Source: Avena insularis (Eukaryota; Streptophyta; Magnoliopsida; Poales; Poaceae). Taken from it: a stretch of DNA of 64,000 nucleotides. Positions within the stretch are counted from its first letter, which is position 1. Each line of letters starts with the position of its first letter. Both the position numbers and the translations under genes were made by a program. The notes beneath the pieces are model-generated. The model ran no database searches. It was given only the letters and a program-made list of their open reading frames with translations, and was not told where the DNA came from. Location: positions 351,124,010-351,188,009 of the forward strand of contig CM042694.1 in NCBI GenBank assembly GCA_023614405.1, read 5' to 3'. This document shows positions 45,020 through 57,930 of the stretch, piece after piece.

Positions 45020-45775
45020 ATGCATATGTACTGGTACTTGTTTAGATCGACCGATCGAGTGCTGGATATGGACTCTCTTTCCTTTTGAGTCATGGACTTG
45101 CTACAACTATTGAATTTCAATGTCTACATTGCTAAATCTATCATTTCTTTTGGCCATTGTCTATACTGCTGAATCAGTCACTTTGAAATACTGTTGAATC
45201 TGTCAAGTGGTGCTGAATATGAATTGGGAATCTGTAGATATTTTTTCTATCTTATTCTGTACTGCTCAAGCTTCAAATGCTACTCAATCTGTCAAGTGTT
45301 ATGTAGTTACTATTACTAAGGTATTTTCTAGAACTAATACTGATGTACTGGTACTTGTTTAGATCAAGTGCAGTAGATGGTCTTGCTTTCCTTTTTAAAC
45401 TTGGCTATGTCACAATCTAGATTAGGCTTGGGCATTTTGGGATGCATATATGGGGGTCACACTGGTATTAATGTGAAGAGGAGGTATGCACACAAAAGCA
45501 TACTTGATCGTCAGTTATGCTTGCTCCAATGATCGAGTGTGTTTGGAGAAAAGGGCAAACTGATTGTGCGACAAGGTTTTTAGAGCTGAAACATGAATGG
45601 GTTCTCTCTGTAGTGCTATTGAGTTTCAGTGTCTATATAGCTAAAACAATCACTTTGGAATGCTGTAGAATCGGTCAAGTGTTACTGAATATGAACTAGG
45701 AATCCGTCGATATTTTTTCTGTCTTATTCTGTACTACTGGATCGTTCAAATGCTACTGAATTTGTAAAAAAGTTC
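45020..45775 (+). repeat. Diverged direct duplication (about 45030-45300 and 45345-45775)
   Basis: Shared ordered blocks are: tactggtacttgtttagatc, a gtctata(t/c)...gctgaatc/gctaaaac block, tgaatctgtcaagtg / gaatcggtcaagtgtta, ctgaatatgaa, and gatattttttctatcttatt with ctgtact. The second copy is longer because of an extra segment in its middle. Both are non-coding; the recurring word is gctactgaat(c/t)tgt. Confidence 0.65.
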
Positions 45776-46619
45776 TATCGCTGCTGCTGGGCCGCTTGCA
45801 CTAGAGCTTTTGCCTGTGTGTCATCGGAACCGTCGGATGTGTTTTGGACAGAAACGAGAGGGTACCAAGTGAAGTCATTGGATACTAATCCAGTTTTGGC
45901 GCACGCGGTCTGTGTCCCATGTTCTTTAGATATTTTTACATGAGTATATGTCAAAAGAATTATCGTTTTTTCCTCCTGTAGTGAGGTATGTGTTCCGAAT
46001 CCTGCCGAGCCATAACATAATGCAAATTTTACTAAAGAGGAGGTAAAATCTAGCCCGTTCAGCCCCTCTCTAGCCCAGAACAATTTAATTCGGCCTTGTA
46101 GGGGTCAGGGGACTTGCTGACGTCAGCCCATTTAAATATTTATCAAGGAGCCCATGGAGAATAGCGCATGGAGTATAGCCTATTGAGTATAGTAGATGTA
46201 GAATAGCCCAAAATGTTTAATTCGGCGTTTTTGGAATTGCCCTTTAAAACAAAAACAAAAACCCGCCTACCCATGTTTTTAAGAAACTACTCCATTATCT
46301 GGCACTTAATAAATTGAGATGCCAGGATTGCTTCCCTCTTATTTTAATAAGAGAGATAACATGGACACATAAAATCTTTTGAAGAAGGCTAATATAAGTT
46401 ATAGGTACTATAAAGCTTTTTAATGAGAATGTTCATCTATTTTGTTTGTTGTTGTGGCAACACACATGGTTTATATGTGTTTTGAAGTCTTGAGTTTGAT
46501 TCTCTATGCTTGACAGAAAATTATCTTGGGTTTACATTTTTTCTTCTAGAAGTATTGCTTTATGGAGAGCCTGACATTGCGGACCCACCAGCCTGCATCA
46601 TCCCTCGAGTTTAATGGTC
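45776..46619. other. No gene recognised
   Basis: No convincing frame or repeat ends. A minus-strand frame at 45775-46083 is probably chance. A small run of gagtatagc / gaatagcc words lies near 46155-46205. Confidence 0.35.
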
Positions 46620-47660
46620 GGGTTTGAAAAAAGGTAAATACTTGTACAGAGAGGTTGGCATCGGGAACCCACCTGCCAGAACATACGAGGCTGCATCTGG
46701 GACCCACAAGCCAGAACATACCAGAGAGGATGACATGGGGGCCTAAGCAGCAAGACCATACACGGCTGCCACATCGAGCAACGTTGCCAAGGTCAAAACA
46801 GCGGACGCGGCCGAAAAAAAGTCCATCATATGCAGGTTTGATTTACAGAGAGACAAGCATGTGGGACCCAGTAGCGCGGCCTTACACAGGTTCTGCCTCG
46901 AGCGACGTTGCCAAGTTCGAAATAGGAAGGCGCGAGCGAGAAAAAGTCCAGCATGCACATGTTTCTTCTAATGAGAGGCTCACATGGGGGACCCAGCAGC
47001 CTGGAAAAACAACAAAAATTCCATCATACACACGTTTCTTCTAATGAGTAGATGACATGTGGGGTCCTGCATCATGATTAAATGGTAGATGCAGCGAGCA
47101 ATGCTATCAAGTTCGGAACATAGAGGCGCGACCGAGGGAAAAATTCTATCATACACACGTTTCTTCTAATGAGAGGATGACATGTGGGGTCCAGGAGTTT
47201 GATTAAACGGTAGATGCATCGAGCAACGCTATCAAGTTCGGAACAGGGTAGCGCGAGTGAAGAAACAAATTCCATCATACACACGATTCTTATAATGTGA
47301 GGCTGACATGGAGGACCCAGTAGCGTGACTAGACGGCAGATAGATCGAGTAACCGTATCGAGTTGAAATCAGGGAGGCAATAGACAAGGGAAAAAGTTCC
47401 ATCATACACACGTTTCTTCTAATGAGAGGATGACATGTGGGTCCCAGGAGGTTTATTAAATAGTAGATGCATTGAGAAACGCTATCAACTTCGGAATAGG
47501 GTAGCACGAGCGAAGGAAAAAAATTCCATCATACACGCGATCCTTCTAATGAGAGGCTGACATGTGGGACCTAGTAGCCTGACTAAACAGCAGACGCATC
47601 GAGCAACATTATCGAGTTTAAATCAGGGAGGCACGACCGATAAGTATGGTCTGCTAGAGA
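46620..47660 (+). repeat. Tandem array with about 126-bp period
   Basis: The block catacacacgtttcttctaa followed by tgagagg(a/c)tgacatg recurs near 46946, 47024, 47151, 47276, 47403 and 47530. Main spacings are 125-127 bp with one short unit. Each full unit continues with a ggaccca(g)..., a gatgcatcgagcaacgctat block and a (c)gaaggaaaaa(at)tccatc block. More decayed units are seen from about 46620. The period is a multiple of three, so the short frames across it are artefacts. Confidence 0.8.
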
Positions 47661-47897
47661 CACTGACGTCCGGGACCCACACGCCTCAAAAGACTTCGGC
47701 GAGTCAACATCACGCAAGGAAACGAAAATCTTGCTTCTGCCACGTGCCAGCCAAGCTTCTTCCATGTTTTTAGCAGATCCGTCATAGTAGAGGGCCACGA
47801 AATCGAAAAAAGTTTTCCAACGGCCACGGCCGAGCCGAGAATTTCATCGCGGAAGACGCCTTCTATGATGACTGTCAGGCCAAGTCGTTGCGGAAGG

Positions 47898-47914
47898 AAA
47901 CTTTTCTTGTAGTG
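47898..47914 (-). mobile_element. CACTA-type terminal end
   Basis: AAACTTTTCTTGTAGTG is the complement of CACTACAAGAAAAGTTT, the common end of Triticeae CACTA elements. The opposite end was not found upstream, so the element is truncated. The 126-bp array just to the left may be its subterminal part. The end abuts the truncated LTR of element E. Confidence 0.6.
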
Positions 47915-48621
47915 ATTTGTGATCGTTGTAGTATTTATTTAATAGTGAGAATGATTATTTATGTTTGCCTAATTCTTGTTATCTAATTTAAGGGCCCAGA
48001 TAACATGATCCAAAGATCTCATAGGTATGAACTTGTATGCTAGTAATTCGGCGACCCCCGAGTGACACGGTTGATATCAATGAAGAGCTAGTACTACTCG
48101 AGCATAACATGGAACCATCAAGATTAAAGCCTTGATTTGGTCGCAAGACCTTAATTAATGCACTGACCATGGTCGTGGTAACAGGCAGACAGATCATTGG
48201 GACTGGGAAGAATTGTCCATGAGGACTCCTAGTCGGTATATGAGTTGCTTGCCTACTCATTTATAAATAAGAAATATCACTCTCACTTATTGCACTTTAT
48301 CCATTTGGCACTTTCACTATCACCATGAACTGTTTCTCTCCATGCCTAACTTTTCATCTACAGCACCTTTACACACCTTTCGCATCTTTACTTTTATGCA
48401 ATTTACTTATTTCCTAAGCAAGTTTCCTCTATATTTTACTCACCACTTCCACCATCAACTTTTGCAGTCTATTCACTCAAGACCTGTGACACCTTGGGTG
48501 CGACAGAAACACTGTATAAAAAACACTTTCCTAGGCTCCTTACTGGGATCGATATAAAAAAATGGAATTAATACTTCCACGAAAACATTCTCTCATGAAA
48601 CTATGCACTTGCAGGCCATCA
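47915..48621 (+). repeat. Left LTR of element E, 5' truncated
   Basis: 47915-48258 matches 50248-50587 (atttgtgatcgttgtagt, catgatccaaagatctcata, gaagagctagtactactcga, gaggactcctagtcggtata). The part to 48621 ends ggccatca, just before an Athila-like primer site, and so is the LTR 3' end. The LTR beginning is missing here. Confidence 0.7.
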
Positions 48622-48631
48622 AGATATTTTC

Positions 48632-48649
48632 TAGCGCCGTTGCCTTGGA
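48632..48649 (+). other. Degenerate primer-binding site of element E (tRNA-Asp type)
   Basis: TAGCGCCGTTGCCTTGGA matches the tRNA-Asp site of elements A and C except at three positions. It is 10 bp after the LTR end. Confidence 0.65.
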
Positions 48650-48786
48650 GCTAAGTGGTAAGTGTTGTTTCTTGACAACAACAATTTTTGACACCATTCA
48701 TGATCTCCGTTCAAGATAGAGGTACCACTTGATCAGGAAAAACTTATTTACCTCCATATATTGATCGTGTTCCGATCAAGAAGTCC

Positions 48787-49850
48787 ATGGAAGAAAAAGG
48801 TATAGCCTTAGAACTTGTAAAAGAGAATAAAGTTGACATTCTTCAAACTTATGTAATAGAAGATGATATAAATCTTGTAATGCAGAAGTTTAAATATCAA
48901 CAGAATCAATTCCGTGAGAAAAACTATAAACATCTTATGACACAAGAAAAGGATATAAGAGATCTAAGAGAAGTCTTTGATGACTTGGGTTAAGCGACAA
49001 AACATTTAGATATATATCTAAGTATGGTTAAAACTCAGTGTGAGCAAATAAATGAAACCCAAACTTTGATTTTGAACCAAGGAAATTTCAATACTGTTTC
49101 TACTAACATTGTTACTAGGCGTGGTACAAAAACTCAGGAACCACAAGGACCACCTTGGTATCAAGAAGAACAAGCCCGAAAAGAAGGAGAGACTCAGGAG
49201 AAGAGTCAATAAGAAGAGGATTTAGTCGATCCCCAGGATGACATTGATTACGAGGCCCAGAAAAGGGATAATGAAGCTTCCAAAACTAAAGAAGAAGAGG
49301 AAGCAGGGGACAAGCATAAACCATATGATTCGGACTTTGAGACAATTGATTCAAGGGAAGAGGCCGATCTTAGAAAGGAACAAGAAGAGCAAGTTATCTT
49401 CCTGCATGAAGAACACGCCGATAAGCAAATATCAGCTGCAAGGAAAAAACAAAAAGAATACTCAACCTACGGCAAAGGTAAAAAGAGAAGATAATACCTA
49501 CTAAAAATAAAATTCCTTATCCTAACTGTGTTTAATACGAACCGGATAAAGCTATTTATGACTCTTTTGCTAAGGCACTAGGAATCTTGCGTTTACAACT
49601 TCCTTTAACTAATGCTATTCAAGTTCCTACTTATAAAAAGTTTATGCGAGATATCCTTAATAGAAAAAAGAAGGTAACTCAGCCTGTAGAAGTAATGCCA
49701 AGCTTTGGTGATAAGCTGCATGCTAAGCTTGGGGACCCAGGGATACCAACCATCTCCTGTGCAATAGGGAAAACTAATATATTCAATGCTCTTTGTGATT
49801 TAGGAGAAGGTGTTAGTGTTATGCCTTATTCCCTATTTAAGAAATTTCGT
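48787..49850 (+). pseudogene. Gag-protease remnant of element E (Athila-like)
   Basis: Successive pieces in two frames: an ATG at 48787 with a Glu/Lys-rich helical stretch, stops at about 48991 and 49210, then an acidic/Lys-rich linker to 49494. After a shift the frame 49510-49850 has VPTYKKFMRDILNRKKK, KLGDPGIPTISCAIG and ALCDLGEGVSVMPYSLFKK, the aspartic-protease region of Athila-like elements (the usual DLGA is DLGE here). The sequence then jumps directly into LTR-like sequence, so RT and integrase are deleted. Such reduced copies rely on others for mobilisation, and this one is also interrupted by stops. Confidence 0.7.
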
Positions 49851-50587
49851 GAAGAGGGAGAGAAGAGAAGAACTACAGAATAGAAGATACAGCGACCGCA
49901 TCCATCTAGAGGGGTAGATCAGATCTGGAAGAGGAGAAGAACCTCACCTCGTTCCTTGACAATCTCCAACCTCTAAACCACACACTCCACCATCATTCCC
50001 ATTATTACTTAGAGAGAGAGAGATTGTCACTTGTAAGATTAGGGTTTGATACTTTGATCTACCTTTGGTTTGTATTTGATTTGATCTTTAATCGCTATTG
50101 TGGTTTGCTACAATAACTTTGAGATGATTTTTACTTGCAATGAAATTATGCCTTTGATTTTTTCTTCCTCTCATGTCTGAGTAAATCCCCATAGGCGTGG
50201 GAGATGTAGGGGATTGGTGAGATGTGTTGTGCCTCCTTTAAATCCATACATTTGTGATCGTTGTAGTGTTTATTTAATAGTGAGAATGATTATCTATGTT
50301 TGCCTAATGCTTTTTATCTAATTTAATGGCCCAGGTAACATGATCCAAAGATCTCATAGGTATGAACTTGTATGCTTGTAATTCAGCGACCCCCCGAGTG
50401 ACACGACCAATATCAATGAAGAGCTAGTACTACTCGAGGATAATAAAGAACCATCAACATTAAAGGCTTGATCCGATCGCAAGACCTTAATTAATGCGCT
50501 GACCATGGCCGTGGTAATAGGCAGGCGGATCATTGGGACTAGGAAGAATTATCCATGAGGACTCCTAGTCGGTATATGGGTTGCTCG
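49851..50587 (+). repeat. Right LTR of element E, 3' part displaced by element D
   Basis: 50248-50587 is the direct repeat of the left LTR. 49851-50247 is LTR sequence upstream of that part (gagagagagattgtcacttg and on) that the left copy lacks. The left border is approximate. It is broken at gctcg (50583-50587), where element D begins; the rest of the LTR would lie beyond the window. Confidence 0.6.
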
Positions 50588-53500
50588 TGTAACATCCCAA
50601 TTTCAGTAACCCTGATTAGTTGTCTAGAATGCAAAAATCAGGGGGAACAAAAACTTTTTCTTGTTAAGTGTTGCAGTGTTTGCTTGCTGTTTGTTTGTGC
50701 TTATGCATCTAAATGTATAACATATGATATACTCCCTACCTCACCGTTAATTGACAAAGTCTAGTTAACAAAACTGTCTTGGCTCATTCTACATATTGTC
50801 AAATGTTCTAGCATTTCAAAAACCTGAGCCAAGGTGCCTTTGCAACCCTAAATATTTTAATAGCCTCTATTGACAAAATTATGGAGATCTATATGATATA
50901 ATCTCCTTATGCTTTCTAGACAGAGCTTTCAACTACTCTTACCTCTAGGTTTTCCTAAAAACTTTTTATAAAGCTTTTGAATTCTACTCTTGGTAGAAAT
51001 ACCAAGGACTCTCATCTTATTGAAACTCCACCCTTTCAAAATACCCATCCTTACCTCAAGCTAGGCTTGGAGGTACCCGTGGTAGTATATTTGTTTTGTT
51101 TGTAAGATGAGTTGCCTTGATCTGCTAAGATGAATTGCCTTGGTCTGTTGCTTGACTTGATTGCTTAGAAGTAGTATGAGATACCCTAGGAGATCATCAT
51201 ATAACACTTAGATAATAAATTGTATCAACCCTAAGCAAGTTAACCAAGTTGTATCTGATCTATAGCCACTAGGTGATCATCTAAAACCCTTAACCAGACC
51301 AATTCTAAAGTGATCCATTCTAGAAGTTTCCAAGTCAATGAAGACCAATATCAAGCATGGATCTATTCTACTCAATATATACTCCAACATCATACACTTG
51401 ATGATGCCTTGATACGTTGCAACCCATCAAAAACATCCCCAATCATATTCTAGTCAAAAACCATAAATCTGCTAAATTTTGACTAAGTCTGGAAACTATT
51501 TCAACATCACTTCTTTGTGTGCCTTGCTTTCTCAACCCTTGTGCCATTTTAGTAATGCACTTGAACCATCCTGTAGAACATCATAAGGACTACAAAGGAC
51601 CACTCTTTTCCTTGGTTATACCATCCTATAACCCAATTGTTCTTGATGGTTTCACAGGCAAGAAAATAACAATTCCTGCGAATCTTATCAACATGCCTAC
51701 TTCAGCAGAAGCTCACACCTTCATCCTACCTTCTTTGGACCAAATATTCACATGATTTTGTTCTTCTAATAAAGGTCTAGCAATACATACTTCACTTATT
51801 CCAAATGGATCCTTGTGCTTCAAAAACCCACAAGGTTTTGAAGGCTACTTGACAATCTACTTTGGCACCCTTATTTTATTCAAAGTTTGAAATCAATTCT
51901 TGGAGAACTCAAGCATGATCAAGCTCAACTTCTTCTACCATGGTGATCTACATCACTTGGTCTATCCATCCATATATTCAATGACCCAAGGGGGGCTCTG
52001 AGCTCCAATATCCAACAAACCTTTGAGGGTATAAAAATAATAATGCCCAAGATCCTTGATCCCTTGCCTTTCTTCCAAATCAAGTTGTTTTCTCAAGACC
52101 CCATGCTTCAAATGATGGAAACATCATGTGGATATAATCTACCATGTAATTAAAAATTTAACAAATATTTTTCATAATTATTGTGGCCCAAAAGCAATTA
52201 AATTCCTTTAATGGACAAACACCTAAAAACTCTTTCCATAAAGGAAAGTTTGGTTTTTGCCAAAACACTTCTCCAACCTAGGTCACATTTGAGGCCTATA
52301 TATCCTGCCCTATCTTCCAACTTCGAAAATAAATATTTTTGAAGAGTTTTAATATTTCTTTTTCCCCATTTTCTTAAATGGCAGAAATGGAATAATAATT
52401 TTTGTAAATACTTTTAATCTTCAATAAATCTTGGGAAAATTCTACAAAGTGCTACTTCATGTTTGGCACCATCTCACATCATAAACCAAACTGGCCCAAT
52501 GTAAAAATATCAAATGAGCCTCTAGAAACTACTTCTGCACTTTTTGAATAAATGGATTTAAGAGGACTAACACCCTTATAAAAATCTCAAATAAATCCAG
52601 GAATTCTTTCTTAACCTCCTCTAGATCCCAACACCATTTCCTCATCATGTCCAATACAAGTTTCTGGACTTCCTTCATAACCTCTACTTTGGTCAAGTTT
52701 TGAACATATTCAAAACATGGAGATAAACCTTCTCAAAACCATCTCAAAACTTGGTCAATCAAGTTTCCACAGCACCCCTCTCACCCTAGGTCGACACCAC
52801 TGTAGCAGCTGTCCTCCCTTGTCCTTTGCCCTTGGAATGGGAGAGAGAGTATGTGCCCTTTTTCTTTAATTACTCCTAGAGAAGAGTAAAAGTAGCGGCA
52901 ACCTCCACCACTCCCTCCCTATCTCCCTGCCTGACTCAGAGTCCACCACTCACCTCTCCACCTCCCCCAGCGGCCAATGCCTGCCCCTCACTCCCTCTCT
53001 CTCCCCCATAGACCAAATCCACTATAGACCCTCTACTTCGGTAGATAAGGCCACAGGCCACCCCAGCCCCCAGATACTGGCTCATTTGCTCCCTCACCTC
53101 CCACCTACCCTCCCCAAAGTTCCACTCCTCCTCCCCTACTCTGTTCTGTCCGGGAGAAGAGAAGAACACCCTTCTCAGCCATGATCAAGATCTTGCCCGT
53201 AAGCCCTCTCCTCCACTCCCCTTTCCCTGCATGTCGGTGCACTGAGATCCTCTTGTCCTCCTCTATCTAACCCTGCTTTTAGTTTTGACATGCATGCACT
53301 GCAGGTGCCACTCCGGCAAGCACCGATGCAAGCCCTAGCGGCGTGGATGCTTGCAACCTACTACAACGACAGAACCACCTCTGCCACCTCTCTACAAAGC
53401 CGGTGTCATCCTCCACATCGAACCTGCTTCCCTGTCGTCACCTCTGACGCTCAGGAGCCGCCCCACCGAGCTCCGGCGAGGCTTCTTCGGCCATCCTCGT

Positions 53501-56308
53501 GCGAGCTCCTTTCCTGAAGCAAACGGCACCCTGCCGCCCCTCCCCGGAGTCGTCATCGTCGACCGCGTCCCCCTATCTCCGCCACGGCCGTCGGCGAGTA
53601 CCCGATGAGCCTCCCCGCGCCCCGCTCCCCTCTGCTAGGGTTTTGTCCCCGCTGCAGCGTCGGGAGTTGGGAGACGATGCTGCACCGTTGATCTCCCCTC
53701 TAATCCGACGGTCGTCAAGCGCCCATACCCCTTCGTCGTCCCGCGTCACTGACGGCTGGGCCCGGACTAGCCATTTCAAACGGGAGCTCTCCTGCGAACT
53801 CACGACGAGTTGGGCCGGTGCGGCCGCTGTGCGGCCCATTCCGCACGTAGATCCGGCCCGAGCTGCCCCTCCCAATATTTCTTTTATTTAAATATATTTC
53901 CAGATCCAGAAATTTACTTGTTGGTTTAAATCTTAATAAAAATGGAAATTAACTATAAATTCCGAGATATATTTTTCTCCATGTGATCATGTGTTTTCTT
54001 AAACATGCAGCACCAAAATTTGTCCAGTTCAGCGGTTGTATCTTCTCTGTAAAATAAATTACCAAGACATGCCCTTGTAACAAAAAAAATCCCCTAGAGA
54101 GTTTAATAACTCTTTTTGAATTGAAACCTTTATGTACTGCAAGGTATATCTGAGGCCTTGTATGCCACTTTGGCCTAACCATAATTTTCATCTTAGTTTG
54201 CCCCTGGTAAAAATAACAAAACAAGCAAATTCTGCCTTTAGAAATTTCTATAGGTCAAACCAAAATAGGTATTGACCTGATTCCAACTATGAGAACTCAT
54301 CAATCATTATATATATAAAACCACGGAATCTCCAAAAAATATTAAGCCTTTATTAAATTATGGTGAATTAAACTATTTGTGTATGGCTATTTCACTAATA
54401 AAATCATTCCAGTAGTTCTGTGTCCCCTAAATTAGTAAATCAAAATTCTATAGAAAGTTATTACAAATACCTAGCATGTGCCCTTGGATTCATACCAAAA
54501 TGCCCTGTGGATTGAATCTAGTGAAAAAGACAAATAACATCCAAAACAGACTTTGGGATTTTCCCAAGGGCATTATGTTAAATATGATGGAGTGATTCCA
54601 ACTCTCACTGAACCAGTCCATCAAAGCCCACTTAAAACTAAAGGTAAATAATTTTTGGAACCACAAATCTTTTTCTGTGAATTATTTCCTAAAACTACAG
54701 TTTTTATCACTAGAAAATCCATAGTAAATCAAAGGAGATTGATAAAATAGTGAAACCACTTTTGATGGCTTCATATTATCATTACCTATCTGATGGCATC
54801 GTTTTTATATAATGATATGATATAGAACCAAGCCTTGGACTTAAGTTCCCTAACTAAGTGATGTATGCCACATAAATCATAAACAAAACTCCACCAATGC
54901 AAATAAAGTATTTCCAATTGCTATAAACTCAATATATCAAAACCTACTGAAGTGAATAATGTGTTGAATGTTTATTTTTGTATGGTATTGGTGTTTGTTT
55001 GCCTGGTGTTGATTGTGGCCTTTGTTTGCTTGCATGTGATCCATATTGACGATAGATGCGATTATATTGAAGACCAGAAGAAGTTGGTTATTATTAGTGA
55101 TTATTATGGTTTTCTAAGGAGAAGTTCAGGGACATATATTGCCAGATTGCTGATCTCAGGCAAGCCACATTCTTGCTCATAAGCCTTGTCCTACTATTTT
55201 AGTTATGCATGTTTTATCTACTGTTTTACTATATGATGTTGTATATTTGATAGTTGTTTGGCTCCTCCAAACCACTACTCAATGGTACTACTAAGTACAA
55301 CCCTCTCGATGATACTTACTGGCCCCTAGTAGAATAGATGGTGCATATCACCATAACCCTTTGGAGACCCTATTTAGCCGAAGCAAAGCTATAGGATGAG
55401 AAGACCCCGGAAAAGTTTTACAAAGAGTTTTATTATAAAACCTTGGTGAGGTTTGACCTACCAAGAGAAGTTTGAGAAAGAAAAAGTTTTTCGTTTTACA
55501 AAAGATGCTGAAGGAAAGAGGAGGTAAAATGTTTACAAAAACGCACCCGGTTCTTTGTAGCTTTAGCTATAACAACTTAACTTGTGCAACCACATTACTC
55601 TGGAATGGGACAAGGCTGGATTTGATGTTTGTTTATTCTGGTATAACCTGCCTCGCAATGACTACAGGGGATAAAAATCCCTGGAGGGTGGGCCTTCTCC
55701 TATAAAGGTCCACGTGAGACATCGACCTAGAGAAGGAACAAAGGGTCTACGAGCCTCCACATGTTACTATGAGCCCCTCATTGAAAGTGCACACTTTGTG
55801 CAGTGAAAAAAGCGCTCCGGTTGGCTTGGGAACTATATAGGGCGTCCTGGTGTTGAGGGGAACAACACTCATTGGGTAGGCACTTATATTGGAGTGGGCA
55901 TCCGGAGAATCTTGATCGGTTACTCGACCCATGATCGGTGTAGATCAGGGTAGGTTACCCAGATGGTGTGGGTAAAGTGTACCACCTCTGCAGAGTGTAA
56001 ATCTATTCGAATAGCCGTGTCCGCGGTTATGGATGGGTTGGACAAACTACTGTAGAGTAGTGCTGGTTTTGATTTCAAAAAGAATTTGGGAAAAGCAATG
56101 GCTTTGGAAATGTTTTGACCATCGGATGGTCGGAAGGAATACATGTCTTGACCATGGGATGGTCGGAAAGGAAGGAAAGGAGTTTGGTCATGGGATGACC
56201 GGAAGGAGGAACAAATGGGTGACCCAGCCCTAATGTTTTCCAAAACTTTTCAAAAAGGTTTCCAAAATGTTTACAAAGGTTTTCAACAAAGATATGTAGA
56301 TGCTATAT
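50588..56308 (+). mobile_element. Element D: 5' part of a very long LTR, cut by element C
   Basis: Starts TGTAACATCCCAATTTCAGT after gctcg. The layout parallels the B-family LTRs: AT-rich start, GC-rich block (about 52750-53870), AT-rich stretch, an acidic-coding-like block near 55045-55100, and near the end the motif gtgtaccacctctgcagagt, tattcgaatagcc and gtccgcggttatgga, which is also in the B LTRs and solo LTR. No gag-pol frame and no LTR end are seen before element C starts at 56309. It could be a solo LTR or the left LTR of a full element. Frames in the GC block (53290-53891) are not called genes. Confidence 0.65.
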
Positions 56309-57822
56309 TGATACGTCCATTTTGCATCACTATTCTATGTCTTAATTCACTATTATCCATTGCTATATTTCATATTGAGAGGTGATACTTATGTTATGTC
56401 ATCTGTTTTTCCATGGTTGATGACTTTTGGAGCATGGACCGCTCCAGTCAGGATTCTGATGGAAAAGGTGCTGTTTGAAGGCAAAATTCGCGAAGATCAG
56501 AAAATCCGGGAAAATATACGGAAAATCCTATTTTTCCAGAAGACTAAGGATGCTAGAAGATGGAGTGGATATGGGCCATAGGGGGCCCACACTACCCCAT
56601 GGCGCGGGCAGGCCTAGGCCGCGCCAGGAGGTGGTGTGGCCACCCTAGCCCACTCCAGCCTCTCCCCTCTGGCGTATATCATCCTCCGATAACCCTAAGA
56701 CTCGGGGAGCAACCACAGAAAGATTCCGCCGCCTCTACGGGGCGGAAAACACCAAGAGAGAAAGATCTCACCGGCAGACAGATTTCTGCCGGGGGAATTC
56801 TTTCCCGGAGAGGGGAGATCATCGCCATCAACACCACCATCAAGCTGGACTTCATCGGGATCATCATCATCATCACCACCATCATCACCATCAGCACCCT
56901 CATCACCATCTCCATATTGCTGTAACAATTGAGTTGAATCTTGCATTAGTTCATAGGGGAAACTTTCCCAGTGTTGATTACTCTTTGTAGTTGATGCTAT
57001 TGAGTGAACTTTTGAATTATTGTTTATGTTTAGATTGTTATACATCATTATTCCATCTCTGATCATGATCCATATGATGTCTTGTGAGTAGTTCATTTTG
57101 TTCTTGAGGACATGGGAGAAGTCTTGTTGTTAGTAGTGGAGTTGTGTTGAGAAATATTCAATAGATTGTTATTTAAGTTGTGGTGTACTTCTTCTAGTGG
57201 TGTCATGTGAACGTAGACTACATGACACATCACCTATATGGGCCTAGGGGAATGCATTGTGTATTTGTCTACTAATCGTAGGGGTTGCCGGAGTGACAGA
57301 AACCTGATCCCCCGTTAGGAAACCATTGCACAAGGGACGTAAGGGTCTTAGAGTTTAAAGATGTGGTTAGGTTTCTACCTTAATTACTTTCTTGTACTTA
57401 CGGATGTTTGCAAGGGGTACAATCACAAGTATGTATTAGTCTTGGATGGGGCGGTACATTAGCACAGGTTCACCCACACAACACTCAGCAAGCTAAAGAA
57501 GATTAATCAACTATATGAAGCGAAAGCACTTGACAGTCTTCCCATGTGTCCTCGAGAACATTTGGTCATCTTAAGTAATACAACCGGCTTGTCCTTTGCT
57601 GCATAAAGGATTGGGCCACTTGCTGCATTTATTCCTACTGTCTTTTATTTACTCGTACTTTGTTTACTTGCTTTATCAAAAACCCCTAAAAATCCGTTTG
57701 CTAAGTATTTGCAGAGAATTCCTTATCCATACCACTAGCCAGCACCTTCTGCTCCTCGTTGGGTTCGACACTCTTACTTATCAAAAATACTGCGATACAC
57801 CCCCTATACTTGTGGGTCATCA
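56309..57822 (+). repeat. 5' LTR of element C (1514 bp)
   Basis: Starts TGATACGTCCATTTTGCATC and ends TTGTGGGTCATCA. It contains a GC-rich inverted repeat at about 56583-56644 followed 30 bp later by TATATC (56675-56680), and an atc/acc microsatellite at about 56850-56910. Ends and primer-site spacing match element A. Confidence 0.9.
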
Positions 57823-57833
57823 AGACTATTTTC

Positions 57834-57851
57834 TGGCGCCGTTGCCGGGGA
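57834..57851 (+). other. Primer-binding site of element C (tRNA-Asp)
   Basis: TGGCGCCGTTGCCGGGGA, complementary to the 3' end of plant tRNA-Asp, 11 bp after the LTR end. Identical to the site of element A. Confidence 0.92.
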
Positions 57852-57930
57852 GTGAAGCGCTATTGGAGAGTGGGCGGTAAAGGAAACTTCATGTGAGTAT
57901 TGTTTATACATTAGTTGCTTTATTTTCGTT

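Noticed and set aside
46655..47798. Short frames in the 126-bp array
   Set aside because: Period-of-three artefacts with Arg/Ser-rich repeated products.
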